Shown here: in pieces, positions 24,455-33,723 of the stretch
Position numbering within the stretch: the first letter of the stretch is position 1
How the letters are laid out: every line of letters begins with the position of its first letter
Assembly: GCF_900128505.1 (NCBI RefSeq)
Contig: NZ_LT669941.1
Coordinates: 1,424,048-1,488,047 of the forward strand
From: Parabacteroides timonensis
GTDB taxonomy: Bacteria; Bacteroidota; Bacteroidia; Bacteroidales; Tannerellaceae
Length of the DNA: 64,000 nt
Reading direction: 5' to 3'
Notes under the pieces: model-generated
What the model was told of the DNA's origin: nothing
Databases searched by the model: none
The model's input: the letters and a program-made list of their open reading frames with translations, nothing else
Translations under genes and position numbers: made by a program

Positions 24455-25747
24455 TTATTCGTTGTTTGTCGTGTACATATAATTATAGACAGCATTCAGG
24501 TGCTGGATACGGTGGGCGGCGGCAGACTGTTTAGCCAGGTCTTCCGCATTGATCTCTCGGATCAGGTCGGTGACAGAAATCACGCCGTTCGCCAACTTCA
24601 CTTCCGCAGCATTCTTGATGCTGGTACGCAGTCGGATTATTTCATCATCCGCCTTCATCAGGTCGGCCATCTTCTGTATCTCCGTATTCTGTTGCATCAG
24701 TTGCAGCGAGGTATTGAACAGGAATGTTTCACGCTGAACTTCTATTTGTTGAAGATTGGTCGACACCTTACGGCGGTCGTTCTTCAAGGTATATAGCTTA
24801 CCCATATTCCAGGAAAGGCGTACACCTGCAATATAGAAGGGATTAAAGCTATCCTCCAACATATTCAACCCCGGCCGACCGTATCCTCCCTGCACGAATG
24901 CACCGATGCGAGGCATCAGGCCACTGGTGATCTGTTTGTTCTGAACCTCCAATAAACGGCTTCTGGCATCCAGTGCCCGCAGTTCGGGGCGATCGATCTC
25001 AGCCGACAACGGATTACCCGGCACAGCAGGAATCTCCAATACCCTATCTTTATCATAAGGCTTCCCAATCAATGCACTCAACATCCTGCCAAAAGCCACC
25101 CGCGATGCTTTCAATTCGATCTCCTTCTGGCGGGCATTCAATAATTCCACCTCCATACTTTCGCAATCTGACTGGTTGGCCACGCCGTTTTCCATCATCG
25201 CCGTTATCCGGTCGATATTGATTTGCAACTCTTTTTGAAGCAATGCATTCTGGCGGATCAGTTCTTCCTGGAGCAGACAACCGAAATAAAGCTGGTTCAC
25301 GCGGTCGTTCAAGGTATAAAGATCGCTTTCCAATTGTTCCCGGTCTGCGGCGGCCTGCGCTTTCGTCAGTTGCCGGGTGGTATGGATAGTTCCGCCATCC
25401 CATATATTCTGGTTCACCTCGGCCAGTACCTGATACTGGTCTTTACTTAAGGTCGGGATATCGAGTCCCGGCATAACAGCCGACAGTTTTTCAGTGTCGA
25501 AAGGAAGCTGGGTTACTTCACTCTGATAGGTTGCTTTCGCATTTACTGTCAGTTGGGGCAACCATCCTTTTCCTGCGTTCGACAGGTTGTATTGCTCCGT
25601 CTGTCCGATCAGTCCATACTGGCGTATCTGGGGATAGTTGGCACGGGCCCATTCATAACATTGTGCCAGTGTAACCGTCTCCTGCCCTTTCGCAATCCCC
25701 GACAGCAGGGGAAAGCATAAGAATAAGATCATGTAAATCCGTTTCAT
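24455..25747 (-). CDS. TolC-family outer-membrane efflux protein
   Basis: A 430-residue protein with a signal peptide (cleavage near GIAKG, residue 21). Two repeats of the TolC fold are visible: VTLAQCYEWARANYPQIRQY at the start and long helices at about 115-220 and 310-420. It would form the outer-membrane duct of a tripartite exporter with HlyD and the ABC proteins. Its ATG overlaps the tetR stop codon by 4 bp (ATGA), so the two are translationally coupled. Confidence 0.93.
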   Translation of the reverse strand: MKRIYMILFLCFPLLSGIAKGQETVTLAQCYEWARANYPQIRQYGLIGQTEQYNLSNAGKGWLPQLTVNAKATYQSEVTQLPFDTEKLSAVMPGLDIPTLSKDQYQVLAEVNQNIWDGGTIHTTRQLTKAQAAADREQLESDLYTLNDRVNQLYFGCLLQEELIRQNALLQKELQINIDRITAMMENGVANQSDCESMEVELLNARQKEIELKASRVAFGRMLSALIGKPYDKDRVLEIPAVPGNPLSAEIDRPELRALDARSRLLEVQNKQITSGLMPRIGAFVQGGYGRPGLNMLEDSFNPFYIAGVRLSWNMGKLYTLKNDRRKVSTNLQQIEVQRETFLFNTSLQLMQQNTEIQKMADLMKADDEIIRLRTSIKNAAEVKLANGVISVTDLIREINAEDLAKQSAAAHRIQHLNAVYNYMYTTNNE

Positions 25748-26397
25748 TGAGGTATCTGTTTATTCGGTGTATTATTATCCGGACTCAACAACCGGATCAT
25801 TATATCGGTAACGAACGGGATACGTTCCTGTAAAAAAGCTTCGTATTTATCAGTATCCCCTTCCATAAAAACAGCCGTAAACGGGTTTCTCACCAACATG
25901 GGAAAAACCAGCAGGCTTATCAATGTTGTTGCAATATAATATACCGGAAGTTTCTTCATCAGCCCTTTCTCCATCTCGTCCTCCATTTGCTGGCGCATAC
26001 GAACAATCGGTTCCACCCGTCCGGGGTTCTTCAGGATAGAATGATAGATATGCTCCGGCGCACGCTGTAATTCATTAATAACAAAAATCGGGAATAAAGG
26101 GTTTCGCTGTAATGTCTTTACATATTGGTCGATAATTTTAGGCAACTTCTCCATAAAAGAAGTATGTTCATCGATGATCGCTCCCAGGTTGGGAAGCAAC
26201 GCATCTATCAACTGGTCGAAGATTGCATCGAACAACATCTCTTTGGTTCGATAATAATAATGTAAGGCGGTACGTCCGATACCGGCTTCGGTAGCCACGT
26301 CACCCATCTTGGTCGCTTCATATCCTTTCATCACAAAGACTTGCTTGGCTGCTTCCAGGATACGTTCTTCCATCGTGTTTACTTCTTCTGTACTCAT
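25744..26397 (-). CDS. TetR/AcrR-family regulator of the efflux operon
   Basis: A 217-residue repressor. The N-terminal helix-turn-helix is clear: RILEAAKQVFVMKGYEATKM then GIGRTALHYYYRTKEMLFDAI. The C-terminal ligand domain is diverged. ATG at 26397 (MSTEEVNTMEERI) is chosen because translation further upstream would enter the operator. First gene of the operon; compare cecR-ybhGFSR in E. coli, which has the same gene order apart from TolC. Confidence 0.93.
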   Translation of the reverse strand: MSTEEVNTMEERILEAAKQVFVMKGYEATKMGDVATEAGIGRTALHYYYRTKEMLFDAIFDQLIDALLPNLGAIIDEHTSFMEKLPKIIDQYVKTLQRNPLFPIFVINELQRAPEHIYHSILKNPGRVEPIVRMRQQMEDEMEKGLMKKLPVYYIATTLISLLVFPMLVRNPFTAVFMEGDTDKYEAFLQERIPFVTDIMIRLLSPDNNTPNKQIPQ

Positions 26398-26442
26398 TGT
26401 ATATCTTGTTTTTACTTCATTTGTCACCACTGTCTGTCTATT

Positions 26443-26476
26443 ATGTCTGACATTATTGTTTGACAGATATGTCAAA
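26443..26476. promoter_or_regulatory. Probable TetR operator
   Basis: Two palindromes side by side: ATGTC-t-GACAT (26443-26453) and the perfect TTTGACA-gata-TGTCAAA (26459-26476). Both carry TGTC/GACA halves, and the second overlaps the -7 box of the tetR promoter. Confidence 0.65.
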
Positions 26477-26503
26477 AGTAGTATAAAAAAATAAGGATGC
26501 AAC
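26473..26503 (-). promoter_or_regulatory. Promoter of the tetR efflux operon
   Basis: On the minus strand GTTG (-33) is followed after 19 bp by TACTTTTG (26473-26480). The palindromic operator overlaps its downstream end, which fits repression by the TetR protein. Confidence 0.65.
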
Positions 26504-26547
26504 TACTGCACCCTTATTTTAATATCTTTTATACAATGAAGGAAAGC

Positions 26548-27540
26548 TTATTTTATCTTTCTTTCCGCTACACCTTCGAAGGTCATCTTTACAGGATTGA
26601 TATATCCGTTCTTGTCGAAAGTCATCTTATCGATACAAGTCGCCCTATGGTCGCGTCCCGTATCGTTCAGCGGACGGCGATGGTAAACGATATAATAATC
26701 TTCCGAATTCGGCACATGCATAATGGAATGATGGCCTGCACTGGTCGCTACCGTCGAATCCTGCTCGAGAATCTTGGCTATCCGGTTAAACGGTCCGAAA
26801 GGAGAATCGGCAATCGCATAAGCGACACAATAGTCGGGGCCGCCCCAGCCGCCTTCGCTCCACATAAAGTAGTATTTTCCATCCTTCTTCAACATGAACG
26901 GGCCTTCCACGTAGTTCTCCGGCGTTATTTCCTTATAGATAGTTCCGTCTTCAAACGGCACCAGTCCGGTAAAGTCGTCATTCAACTGTACTACGTTGCA
27001 ATGTCCCCAACCGCCATAATACATATAATAGTTATCGCCATCCTTATAAACGAACTGGTCGATAGGCTGTGCCCCGTTCACAATTTCGTTGATCAACGGT
27101 TTACCCAGTAAGTCCTTGTACGGACCTTCCGGCCGGTCGCTGACAGCAACACCGATACCGCCTATTTCACCTTCGTGCACATCGTTCGCACTAAAGAAGA
27201 AATAATACTTCCCATCCTTACTGATGACAGACGGCGCCCACATGGCACGCTTCGCCCATTTCACCTCGGTCGTATCCAGGATGGAAGAATGCTTCGTCCA
27301 GTTCACCAGGTCTTTAGAAGAGAAACAGTCGAAGAAAGTCTGATTCTCGTATAGATCACTCCAGGTGGGGTAAATCCAATAAGTATCATCATAGATAATA
27401 CCTTCGGGATCGGCATACCATTTTTCAAACACAGGGTTGCCGCTCATCGCCACCTCTTTAGACTGCTGTTTCTGTTGTCCGCAAGCCGACATCAGGGCAG
27501 CGGCACAAACAGCAATAACACAACTTTTATTCATATACAT
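26548..27540 (-). CDS. GH43-family glycosidase, lipoprotein
   Basis: A 330-residue lipoprotein (AALMSAC, Cys20; ATG at 27534 is also possible). It shows the five-bladed propeller of GH43 with the three expected acids: Asp in WYADPEGI, Asp in AQPIDQFV and Glu in YVEGPFML. GH43 enzymes release arabinose or xylose from plant glycans, but the subfamily cannot be named by eye. It ends a set of DUF1624 x2 and sdaA with gaps of 12, 28 and 18 bp, an odd mix for a glycosidase. Confidence 0.88.
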   Translation of the reverse strand: MYMNKSCVIAVCAAALMSACGQQKQQSKEVAMSGNPVFEKWYADPEGIIYDDTYWIYPTWSDLYENQTFFDCFSSKDLVNWTKHSSILDTTEVKWAKRAMWAPSVISKDGKYYFFFSANDVHEGEIGGIGVAVSDRPEGPYKDLLGKPLINEIVNGAQPIDQFVYKDGDNYYMYYGGWGHCNVVQLNDDFTGLVPFEDGTIYKEITPENYVEGPFMLKKDGKYYFMWSEGGWGGPDYCVAYAIADSPFGPFNRIAKILEQDSTVATSAGHHSIMHVPNSEDYYIVYHRRPLNDTGRDHRATCIDKMTFDKNGYINPVKMTFEGVAERKIK

Positions 27541-27558
27541 TAGATTTATAAAATAGTC

Positions 27559-28761
27559 TTAGTCTCCGTACTTCTTGGCCAGACCACCTTCGGAAGTTTC
27601 CTTATACAGACTGGGCAGGTCGTTACCCGTCTGACGCATCACTTCCACTACCTGGTCGAAGCTCACCCGGTGTTTACCGTCAGAGAAGTTCGAGAAGGTA
27701 TTCGCATCCAGTGCACGTGCGGCAGCAAATGCATTACGCTCGATGCAAGGTATCTGTACCAATCCGCAAACCGGGTCGCAAGTCAGGCCCAGGTGATGTT
27801 CCAACCCCATCTCAGCAGCATACTCGATCTGTGCGGGTGTTCCACCGAACAACTGGCTGGCAGCGGCCGCAGCCATTGCACAGGCTACTCCCACCTCACC
27901 CTGGCAACCAACTTCAGCACCGGATACCGATGCATTCGTACGGACCACATTACCGAACAGTCCGGCAGTAGCCAAAGCACGCAGGATACGCGAATCGCGG
28001 AAGTCGCGGGTATCTTTCAGGTGATACAATACAGCCGGCAACACGCCACAGGAGCCGCAGGTAGGGGCCGTCACGATCCTTCCCCCACTAGCATTCTCTT
28101 CGGAGACGGCCAAAGCAAAAGCGTATACCATGCCGCGGCTTTTGATGCTGCTGCCGTATCCTTTGGCACGGATCAGGTAGTCGGAAGCCTTACGGCGTAT
28201 ACCCAGGCCACCCGGCAGGATACCTTCTGCTTCCAAACCGTTGAGCACAGCCTGTTGCATCACTTCCCATACCTCGGCCAGATAATCCCATATCTGCGGG
28301 CCTTCGCATTGCTCCACATACTCCCAGTAAGAATGTCCTGTCTTTTCGCACCAAGCCTGAATATCCTTGATGGTACTCATTTCGTAGACTTTGGCAGTCT
28401 TCAACTCGTTAAAAGTCTCGTTGGCAAGCGTACCGCCACCGATACTGTAAACTGTCCATGCTTCCAGCCTCTCGTCTTTATCGTTGAACGACTCAAACAG
28501 CATCCCGTTCGGGTGGAACGGCAGGAATGTTTTAGGTTCCCAAGTAATATTCGTCGGAGCCACGGGTTGCAGCACTTCCAGAATGCCGGCATCCGTCATG
28601 TGACCCTTTCCGGTAGCAGCCAGGCTACCATACAACGTTACATTGAAACGTGCAGCCTGTTGGTTGCGTTCCAAAAACATCCGCGAAGCACGTATCGGCC
28701 CCATCGTGTGGCTACTCGACGGGCCATGGCCGATCCGGTATATCTGTTTGATAGATTCCAT
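27559..28761 (-). CDS. sdaA: L-serine ammonia-lyase, iron-sulphur type
   Basis: A 400-residue single-chain enzyme that turns L-serine into pyruvate and ammonia. The N-terminal beta domain opens with IGHGPSSSHTMGP; the alpha domain contains APTCGSCGVLPA and CDPVCGLVQIPCIERN, the cysteines that hold the 4Fe-4S cluster. Length is near that of single-chain SdaA (about 400-455). No ACT domain is visible. It lies between an acyltransferase and the GH43 gene in one probable transcript. Confidence 0.95.
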   Translation of the reverse strand: MESIKQIYRIGHGPSSSHTMGPIRASRMFLERNQQAARFNVTLYGSLAATGKGHMTDAGILEVLQPVAPTNITWEPKTFLPFHPNGMLFESFNDKDERLEAWTVYSIGGGTLANETFNELKTAKVYEMSTIKDIQAWCEKTGHSYWEYVEQCEGPQIWDYLAEVWEVMQQAVLNGLEAEGILPGGLGIRRKASDYLIRAKGYGSSIKSRGMVYAFALAVSEENASGGRIVTAPTCGSCGVLPAVLYHLKDTRDFRDSRILRALATAGLFGNVVRTNASVSGAEVGCQGEVGVACAMAAAAASQLFGGTPAQIEYAAEMGLEHHLGLTCDPVCGLVQIPCIERNAFAAARALDANTFSNFSDGKHRVSFDQVVEVMRQTGNDLPSLYKETSEGGLAKKYGD

Positions 28762-28789
28762 TTTTCAGTTTCTCCTGTTTTTTGTGTTT

Positions 28790-29923
28790 TTAAACTTTAA
28801 GAAATATATTACGTTTATAAAGCCACCACAAAATTACATAAATAACCAATATGTTTGACAAGCTAATCAAAAAGGAATAATAATTCCCCATATATTGCTG
28901 AAACCCATAAAACAAGGACTCGCCCAAACAGCTGAAATTAACGACATTAGCCAGCATATACGCCACGATAGAGTTCATTCCGTACACTTTCAACCAGGTA
29001 ATATTTTTATTATATCCCTTATAATCGATCAGATAATAGAACAATCCCATCAACAGGAAACAGTAACCGCTGCTGACCAGTACCATAGAACTTGTCCATA
29101 TCGTTTTAATAACCGGCATCTGCAATCCCCATAACCATCCGGCTGCCACCATAGCTGCTCCGGCCCCGAAATACCATTTCAGTTTATACACATCGCTCGT
29201 TTTATCCTTGGCAATATAGCCGGCAAACAATCCGGTCAATACGGTTACACCGAAGTTCAAACTGCTCAGTATCCAGGTATAATGATACCCCGGAGAAAAG
29301 ACCACTTCGCCATCCACCACTTTTGCTCCATCCCGGAAACGTCCCAGCACGGCACGGTCTACCCATTCCGCCAGGTTTCCTTCGGGTGTATAATTACCGC
29401 CTCCGTAACTGCCGACCGTGATAAACTGCATCGCAGCCCAGTAAACAAGCAATAAGGCGACCGCCACACCGATCTGTGTACGACGACTTGCATAAAGAAA
29501 CAATACGGCAGTGATCAGGTATCCCGCCGCAATAGACTGCAACGTATTCGAATATAAATAGATACGATCCGGATCGAGGCCGAGCAGGTTACCCTGGCAC
29601 ATCATACCGAATATCCAAAGCAACAGGATACGTTTACCCAACCGTCGGAAAAGAGCTTTCTTGTCGGAAACTCCTTTAAAACGGGATAAGGCAAACGGCA
29701 TAGACGCCCCCGACATAAACAGGAATAACGGCATGATCAAATCCCAGGGAGAAAAGCCCACCCAGGCTTCATGGCTAAATAGCCACATACTACTGTGCAA
29801 CCATTCCACATCGGCCGCACGGGCCAGTGAATGTGCCAACGGGCCTAAAGCCACCAGAAAGAAAAGATCGAAACCGCGAAGGGCGTCAAGCGACTCCAGC
29901 CGCTTATAAGTAGTTTTTTCCAT
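28790..29923 (-). CDS. DUF1624/DUF5009 membrane acyltransferase-like protein (NagX/HGSNAT type)
   Basis: A 377-residue membrane protein with about ten helices. It starts with the family motif RLESLDALRGFDLFFLVA and has FSPWDLIMPLFLFMSGASMPF. It is related to lysosomal heparan-glucosaminide N-acetyltransferase and bacterial NagX, which cluster with amino-sugar genes; the reaction in bacteria is not settled. A paralogue with the same opening lies 12 bp upstream, indicating tandem duplication. Confidence 0.85.
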   Translation of the reverse strand: MEKTTYKRLESLDALRGFDLFFLVALGPLAHSLARAADVEWLHSSMWLFSHEAWVGFSPWDLIMPLFLFMSGASMPFALSRFKGVSDKKALFRRLGKRILLLWIFGMMCQGNLLGLDPDRIYLYSNTLQSIAAGYLITAVLFLYASRRTQIGVAVALLLVYWAAMQFITVGSYGGGNYTPEGNLAEWVDRAVLGRFRDGAKVVDGEVVFSPGYHYTWILSSLNFGVTVLTGLFAGYIAKDKTSDVYKLKWYFGAGAAMVAAGWLWGLQMPVIKTIWTSSMVLVSSGYCFLLMGLFYYLIDYKGYNKNITWLKVYGMNSIVAYMLANVVNFSCLGESLFYGFQQYMGNYYSFLISLSNILVIYVILWWLYKRNIFLKV

Positions 29924-29935
29924 TTGATAATTATT

Positions 29936-31054
29936 TTAGACTTTTAAGAAAATACGTTGACGATAGAGGAAATAAAGGAAGCCCCAACAGACAGCGATAT
30001 AGGCGATCGCCCCGAACAGAGGTTGAGCCGCTTCCGGTGTCAGTCCGATCAGTCCGCCGAAGATGGCATTCGCTGTAAAAGTGAAATTGACAAACTCCTG
30101 GGCCAGGTAAATAGTAATAGAATTCATACCGATCACTGTAAAGAAAGGCGTCCAGCCTTTTATCCCCTTCACATCCACGATATAATAGAACAAGGCAAAC
30201 AACAACATGGAAATACCACCGACAGTACAAACGAACGAGCTCGTCCACAAATACTTATTGATCGGGAAAAACAATCCCCACAGCAATCCGATCACCAATA
30301 GGACAGCTCCCGCACATAACATATAGAGAACCTTCTTCGTCTCCGTCAGCTCTTTCTTTTGCAGCTTGATAAACTCTCCGGTGAACATCCCCAGCAACGC
30401 CGTTCCGATAGCCGGCAAGGTAGACAGGATACCTTCGGGATCATAGTTTCCGCCATGCAAACGTCCCGGCAATAACAACCGGTCGATGTAGCAGGCCAGG
30501 CAACCTTCACGGGTGAATACGTCCGTTCCGTTCCCGTCGGGAGCCGGGACAAAAGCCAACAACAACCAATAACCGACCAGGATCGCAACCACGATCCACA
30601 CCCGCGTAACCGTCCGTGTATTTACAAAGATCAGGGCCCCGAACATCCAGGCCAGACCGATACGTGCCAACACACTGGCATAACGTTGTGTCTCGAAGTC
30701 GAAGTTCAACAGGCCGTTGTAGACACAGCCCAGGATGACCAGGGTAATCCCCCTGCGGATAATTTTCTTGTAGATGGCCGCCTCCGGCATTCCGCGCTCC
30801 CGCTGTTTGGCCAGGGAAAAGGGGAAAGAGATCCCGGCAATGAACAGGAACAGAGGGAAGATAATATCCTCGAACGTAAATCCGGCGCCCCACCGTGCAT
30901 GATGCATCTGGTCTGCTACCGATTGAAAGAAAGGAGTCGGGATCAGGGTGGCCAGTGCGATGAAGAGAGAGCCGCCTCCCATGATAAAGAACATATCAAA
31001 TCCCCGCAAGGCATCCAGCGATTGGAGCCGCTGGAGTTGTTTTTGTTTTTCCAT
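29936..31054 (-). CDS. DUF1624/DUF5009 membrane acyltransferase-like protein, paralogue
   Basis: A 372-residue protein with the opening LQSLDALRGFDMFFIMGGG, FEDIIFPLFLFIAGISFPF and VIGMNSITIYLAQEFVNFTF, matching the downstream copy in layout but clearly diverged. First gene of a four-gene set (this gene, its paralogue, sdaA, GH43). Possible role: acetylation of an amino sugar at the membrane. Confidence 0.85.
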   Translation of the reverse strand: MEKQKQLQRLQSLDALRGFDMFFIMGGGSLFIALATLIPTPFFQSVADQMHHARWGAGFTFEDIIFPLFLFIAGISFPFSLAKQRERGMPEAAIYKKIIRRGITLVILGCVYNGLLNFDFETQRYASVLARIGLAWMFGALIFVNTRTVTRVWIVVAILVGYWLLLAFVPAPDGNGTDVFTREGCLACYIDRLLLPGRLHGGNYDPEGILSTLPAIGTALLGMFTGEFIKLQKKELTETKKVLYMLCAGAVLLVIGLLWGLFFPINKYLWTSSFVCTVGGISMLLFALFYYIVDVKGIKGWTPFFTVIGMNSITIYLAQEFVNFTFTANAIFGGLIGLTPEAAQPLFGAIAYIAVCWGFLYFLYRQRIFLKV

Positions 31055-31088
31055 TGTATCAAAATTAGAAATTAGAATGTAAGGAATG

Positions 31089-31096
31089 CAAATATA
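31089..31096 (-). promoter_or_regulatory. -7 box of the acyltransferase-sdaA-GH43 operon
   Basis: TATATTTG on the minus strand, 34 bp before the ATG. No convincing -33 element. Confidence 0.4.
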
Positions 31097-31144
31097 AGAA
31101 ATAATGTAATAAAACTATCCTGCTTTTTCATTAGTTTTGCAGCC

Positions 31145-32629
31145 ATGATAAAACAACACCTGAAACCGATCATGTTCGTTGGCACTTGTTCCGATGCGGG
31201 AAAAAGTGTGATCAACGCAGCCTTCTGCCGTATCTTCAAGCAAGACGGATACCGACCTGCTCCTTTCAAGGCGCAGAATATGTCGCTCAACTCCTACTCT
31301 ACCCCCGAAGGCGGCGAGATGGGCCGTGCCCAGGTGGTGCAGGCCGAAGCATGCGGTATCGCTCCGCATACAGATATGAACCCGGTTCTGCTGAAGCCGA
31401 CCAACGATAAAAGTTCGCAGGTCGTATTGAACGGCCGGCCGGTCGGCAACATGTCTGCCAAAGACTATTTCGGCATTCAGAACCGGAAAGAAGAGTTATT
31501 CAGGGAAGCCATCGCCTCTTTCAAACGCCTGGAGTCGCGCTACAACCCGATCGTATTGGAAGGTGCGGGAAGTATCTCGGAGCTGAACCTCCGCGACCGC
31601 GACATCACCAATATGCGCATGGCCATTCAGGCGAATGCCTCCACTTATCTGGTGGCCGATATCGACCGCGGAGGCGTATTCGGTTCCGTTTACGGCACCA
31701 TCGCACTGCTCAGGCCGGAGGAACGGGCACAGATGAAAGGGATCATCATCAATAAATTCCGTGGCGATGCCTCGTTGTTTGAAGAAGGACGCGCGATATT
31801 GAAAGAGCTGACGGGTATCCCGGTGGTCGGCGTCATTCCCTGGTTCCGCGATATCAAGATAGAGGAAGAGGACTCGGTTGCCCTGGATATGAAAACCAAC
31901 ACCTGGCAGGAAGGCAAGATCAACGTGGCGATCGTCCTGTTGAAACGTATGTCCAACTTCACCGACTTCGACGTATTGGACATGGACCCTCGCTTCAATC
32001 CTTACTACACAAGCAATATCGACGAAGTGGAGAAAGCGGATATCATCCTCCTGCCCGGTTCCAAAAACACATTGTCGGATCTGCAAAGCATCCGCGCCAA
32101 CGGCATTGCCGATGCAATCGTGCGGGCCTACAAGAAAGGGAAGAAGGTGATCGGTATCTGCGGCGGCTACCAGATGATGGGTGCCCGCCTGGAAGATCCG
32201 GAAGGGATAGAAGGTAACCTGCCTGCGGTTCCGGGACTCGGATTACTTCCGCAATGCACGGTGATCGAACAGGAGAAAGTCACGAAGCAAAGCACATTCA
32301 CTTTCCTTCCGGGTAACGACTCTACCTGCCGGGGATACGAAATACATATGGGACACACCACCCTTTTAGGCAACGCTCCGGAAAGTCCCGTGGCCCGCCT
32401 CGAAGACGGACGACTGGACGGATATTACCTCGACAACCGTTGCTGGGGGAGCTACATGCACGGCATACTGGATAACCCCGTTGTATTGGATTGCCTGGCG
32501 GAAGGCTTCGACAAAGAAGCTGACGCCGCTCCTTTCGATTATGCCGCTTTCAAAGAAGAACAATATGAAAAACTGGCGGATCTGGTACGGGGGCATGTGG
32601 ATATGGAGTATATTTACAGTACGCTGTAA
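31145..32629 (+). CDS. cobQ: Cobyric acid synthase
   Basis: A 494-residue ATP-dependent glutamine amidotransferase that amidates adenosylcobyrinic acid a,c-diamide to adenosylcobyric acid. N-terminal ATPase part: MFVGTCSDAGKS (P-loop), FKAQNMSLNS and GRAQVVQAEAC. The C-terminal glutaminase part has GICGGYQMMG, with the nucleophilic Cys, and the catalytic His in SYMHGI. Length is normal. The other cobalamin genes are not in the window. It starts divergently from the acyltransferase gene, and its stop abuts that of the convergent PHP phosphatase gene. Confidence 0.96.
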   Translation: MIKQHLKPIMFVGTCSDAGKSVINAAFCRIFKQDGYRPAPFKAQNMSLNSYSTPEGGEMGRAQVVQAEACGIAPHTDMNPVLLKPTNDKSSQVVLNGRPVGNMSAKDYFGIQNRKEELFREAIASFKRLESRYNPIVLEGAGSISELNLRDRDITNMRMAIQANASTYLVADIDRGGVFGSVYGTIALLRPEERAQMKGIIINKFRGDASLFEEGRAILKELTGIPVVGVIPWFRDIKIEEEDSVALDMKTNTWQEGKINVAIVLLKRMSNFTDFDVLDMDPRFNPYYTSNIDEVEKADIILLPGSKNTLSDLQSIRANGIADAIVRAYKKGKKVIGICGGYQMMGARLEDPEGIEGNLPAVPGLGLLPQCTVIEQEKVTKQSTFTFLPGNDSTCRGYEIHMGHTTLLGNAPESPVARLEDGRLDGYYLDNRCWGSYMHGILDNPVVLDCLAEGFDKEADAAPFDYAAFKEEQYEKLADLVRGHVDMEYIYSTL

Positions 32630-33355
32630 TCACTCCCACAACATTTCATTCCCCTGCATCAGTTTTTTCACCGCCTCAAATTGGTCTTTTTTGAGTTTGA
32701 GGGAGTCGTAGAGACTGCGGTAATTGAGGGAATGGATATCGGTTCCGACGAAATCATAACAACCTTTCTTCAATAGAGAAGAGGCAGTCTTATGAGGTAA
32801 CGGCCCGTAGAAGCCGGCCAGGGAGAAAAGGTTCAATTGGAATTTGCATCCGTGCTCTTTTAGTTTCAACAACTCATTCATATTCCAGAAACCGAAACGT
32901 TCCGGATGAGCCAGGACCGGGATATACCCGTTCAGTTGCAAATCATACAGTTTCTCAAACAGATCGCTGGGGGCCTGCATAAAGGAGACTTCCACCAATA
33001 CGTGCTTTCCGTCATACGACAGCAACCCTTCGTTCATGCGGTCGTAAAAACATTCGTCCAGCATATACTCGGCAGCCAGACGAAGGTCGATGTCTATACC
33101 CGTACAATTACCGCGGAAAAGGTCGAACCTCTCCTGGAGATATGTGCTCCGGTTCTTTGCCAGATCAGCCATTATATGCGGCGTCAGAAAAAGGTGTTTC
33201 ACCCCGCATGTACCCAGGAACGAGAGCATATCGAGACTCTCTTCTTCCGACGAAAACCCATCATCTACACCCGGTAGCAAATGCGTATGGACATCGGTCA
33301 TGCCCGGCCACAGAGGCTTTTTCCGGGTAAATAAATCAGAGAGGAATGCGTTCAT
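32630..33355 (-). CDS. CpsB/CapC-like PHP tyrosine phosphatase
   Basis: A 241-residue PHP-fold enzyme: metal ligands in TDVHTHLLPGVDDG, FLTPHIMAD, AAEYMLD, PVLAHPERF and VGTDIHS. Such manganese-dependent phosphatases act on the tyrosine kinase that controls capsule or exopolysaccharide length (CpsB, YwqE). No partner kinase or polysaccharide genes are in the window, but the cassette beyond it (GH73, HU, VirE/DUF3987, UpxY) is of a kind often found beside capsule loci. Codons before the stop abut cobQ tail to tail. Confidence 0.9.
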   Translation of the reverse strand: MNAFLSDLFTRKKPLWPGMTDVHTHLLPGVDDGFSSEEESLDMLSFLGTCGVKHLFLTPHIMADLAKNRSTYLQERFDLFRGNCTGIDIDLRLAAEYMLDECFYDRMNEGLLSYDGKHVLVEVSFMQAPSDLFEKLYDLQLNGYIPVLAHPERFGFWNMNELLKLKEHGCKFQLNLFSLAGFYGPLPHKTASSLLKKGCYDFVGTDIHSLNYRSLYDSLKLKKDQFEAVKKLMQGNEMLWE

Positions 33356-33520
33356 AATATATCTGTATTGAAAAAATAACCATCAAAGGTACTACAAAGT
33401 ACAGCGATTTCCAAATCGAACTCCCTTCCCTCCCCCACAAACGACAAAACCCGCCGCCCGTAGCCGTCCGTACAGGACAAGCCACTGGCAGCGGGAGCAG
33501 GTTACTATCTGATACCTATC

Positions 33521-33688
33521 CTAAGGGATAGTTTCAAACAAAGGATCAGCCCTCGCCGAAGCAGGCGGCACAGGACTCGGATAAGACTCGGCAACATCGG
33601 GTGTTTCATCATCCGGTACAGGTTTAAAGTGAAACAAAAAATTAAGCAAAGCCAGGATAAATTCGATGATTCGTTTGAATTTGGACAT
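33521..33688 (-). CDS. Small membrane peptide, 55 residues
   Basis: ATG at 33688 opens MSKFKRIIEFILALLNFLFH, a basic start and one hydrophobic helix, then a Pro/Asp-rich tail ending in DPLFETIP. It lies 35 bp after the GH73 gene on the same strand, where small membrane peptides are commonly found in such cassettes. A holin-like or accessory role for the GH73 enzyme is possible. A CTATCC/GGATAG hairpin overlaps its stop. The remaining DNA to 33355 shows no gene. Confidence 0.6.
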   Translation of the reverse strand: MSKFKRIIEFILALLNFLFHFKPVPDDETPDVAESYPSPVPPASARADPLFETIP

Positions 33689-33723
33689 AAGAAAATGTTT
33701 ATTAGAATGAATAATTTAACCTA

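Noticed and set aside
27670..28800. A 376-codon plus-strand open frame opposite sdaA
   Set aside because: Antisense shadow of a clear L-serine dehydratase gene; no motifs of its own.
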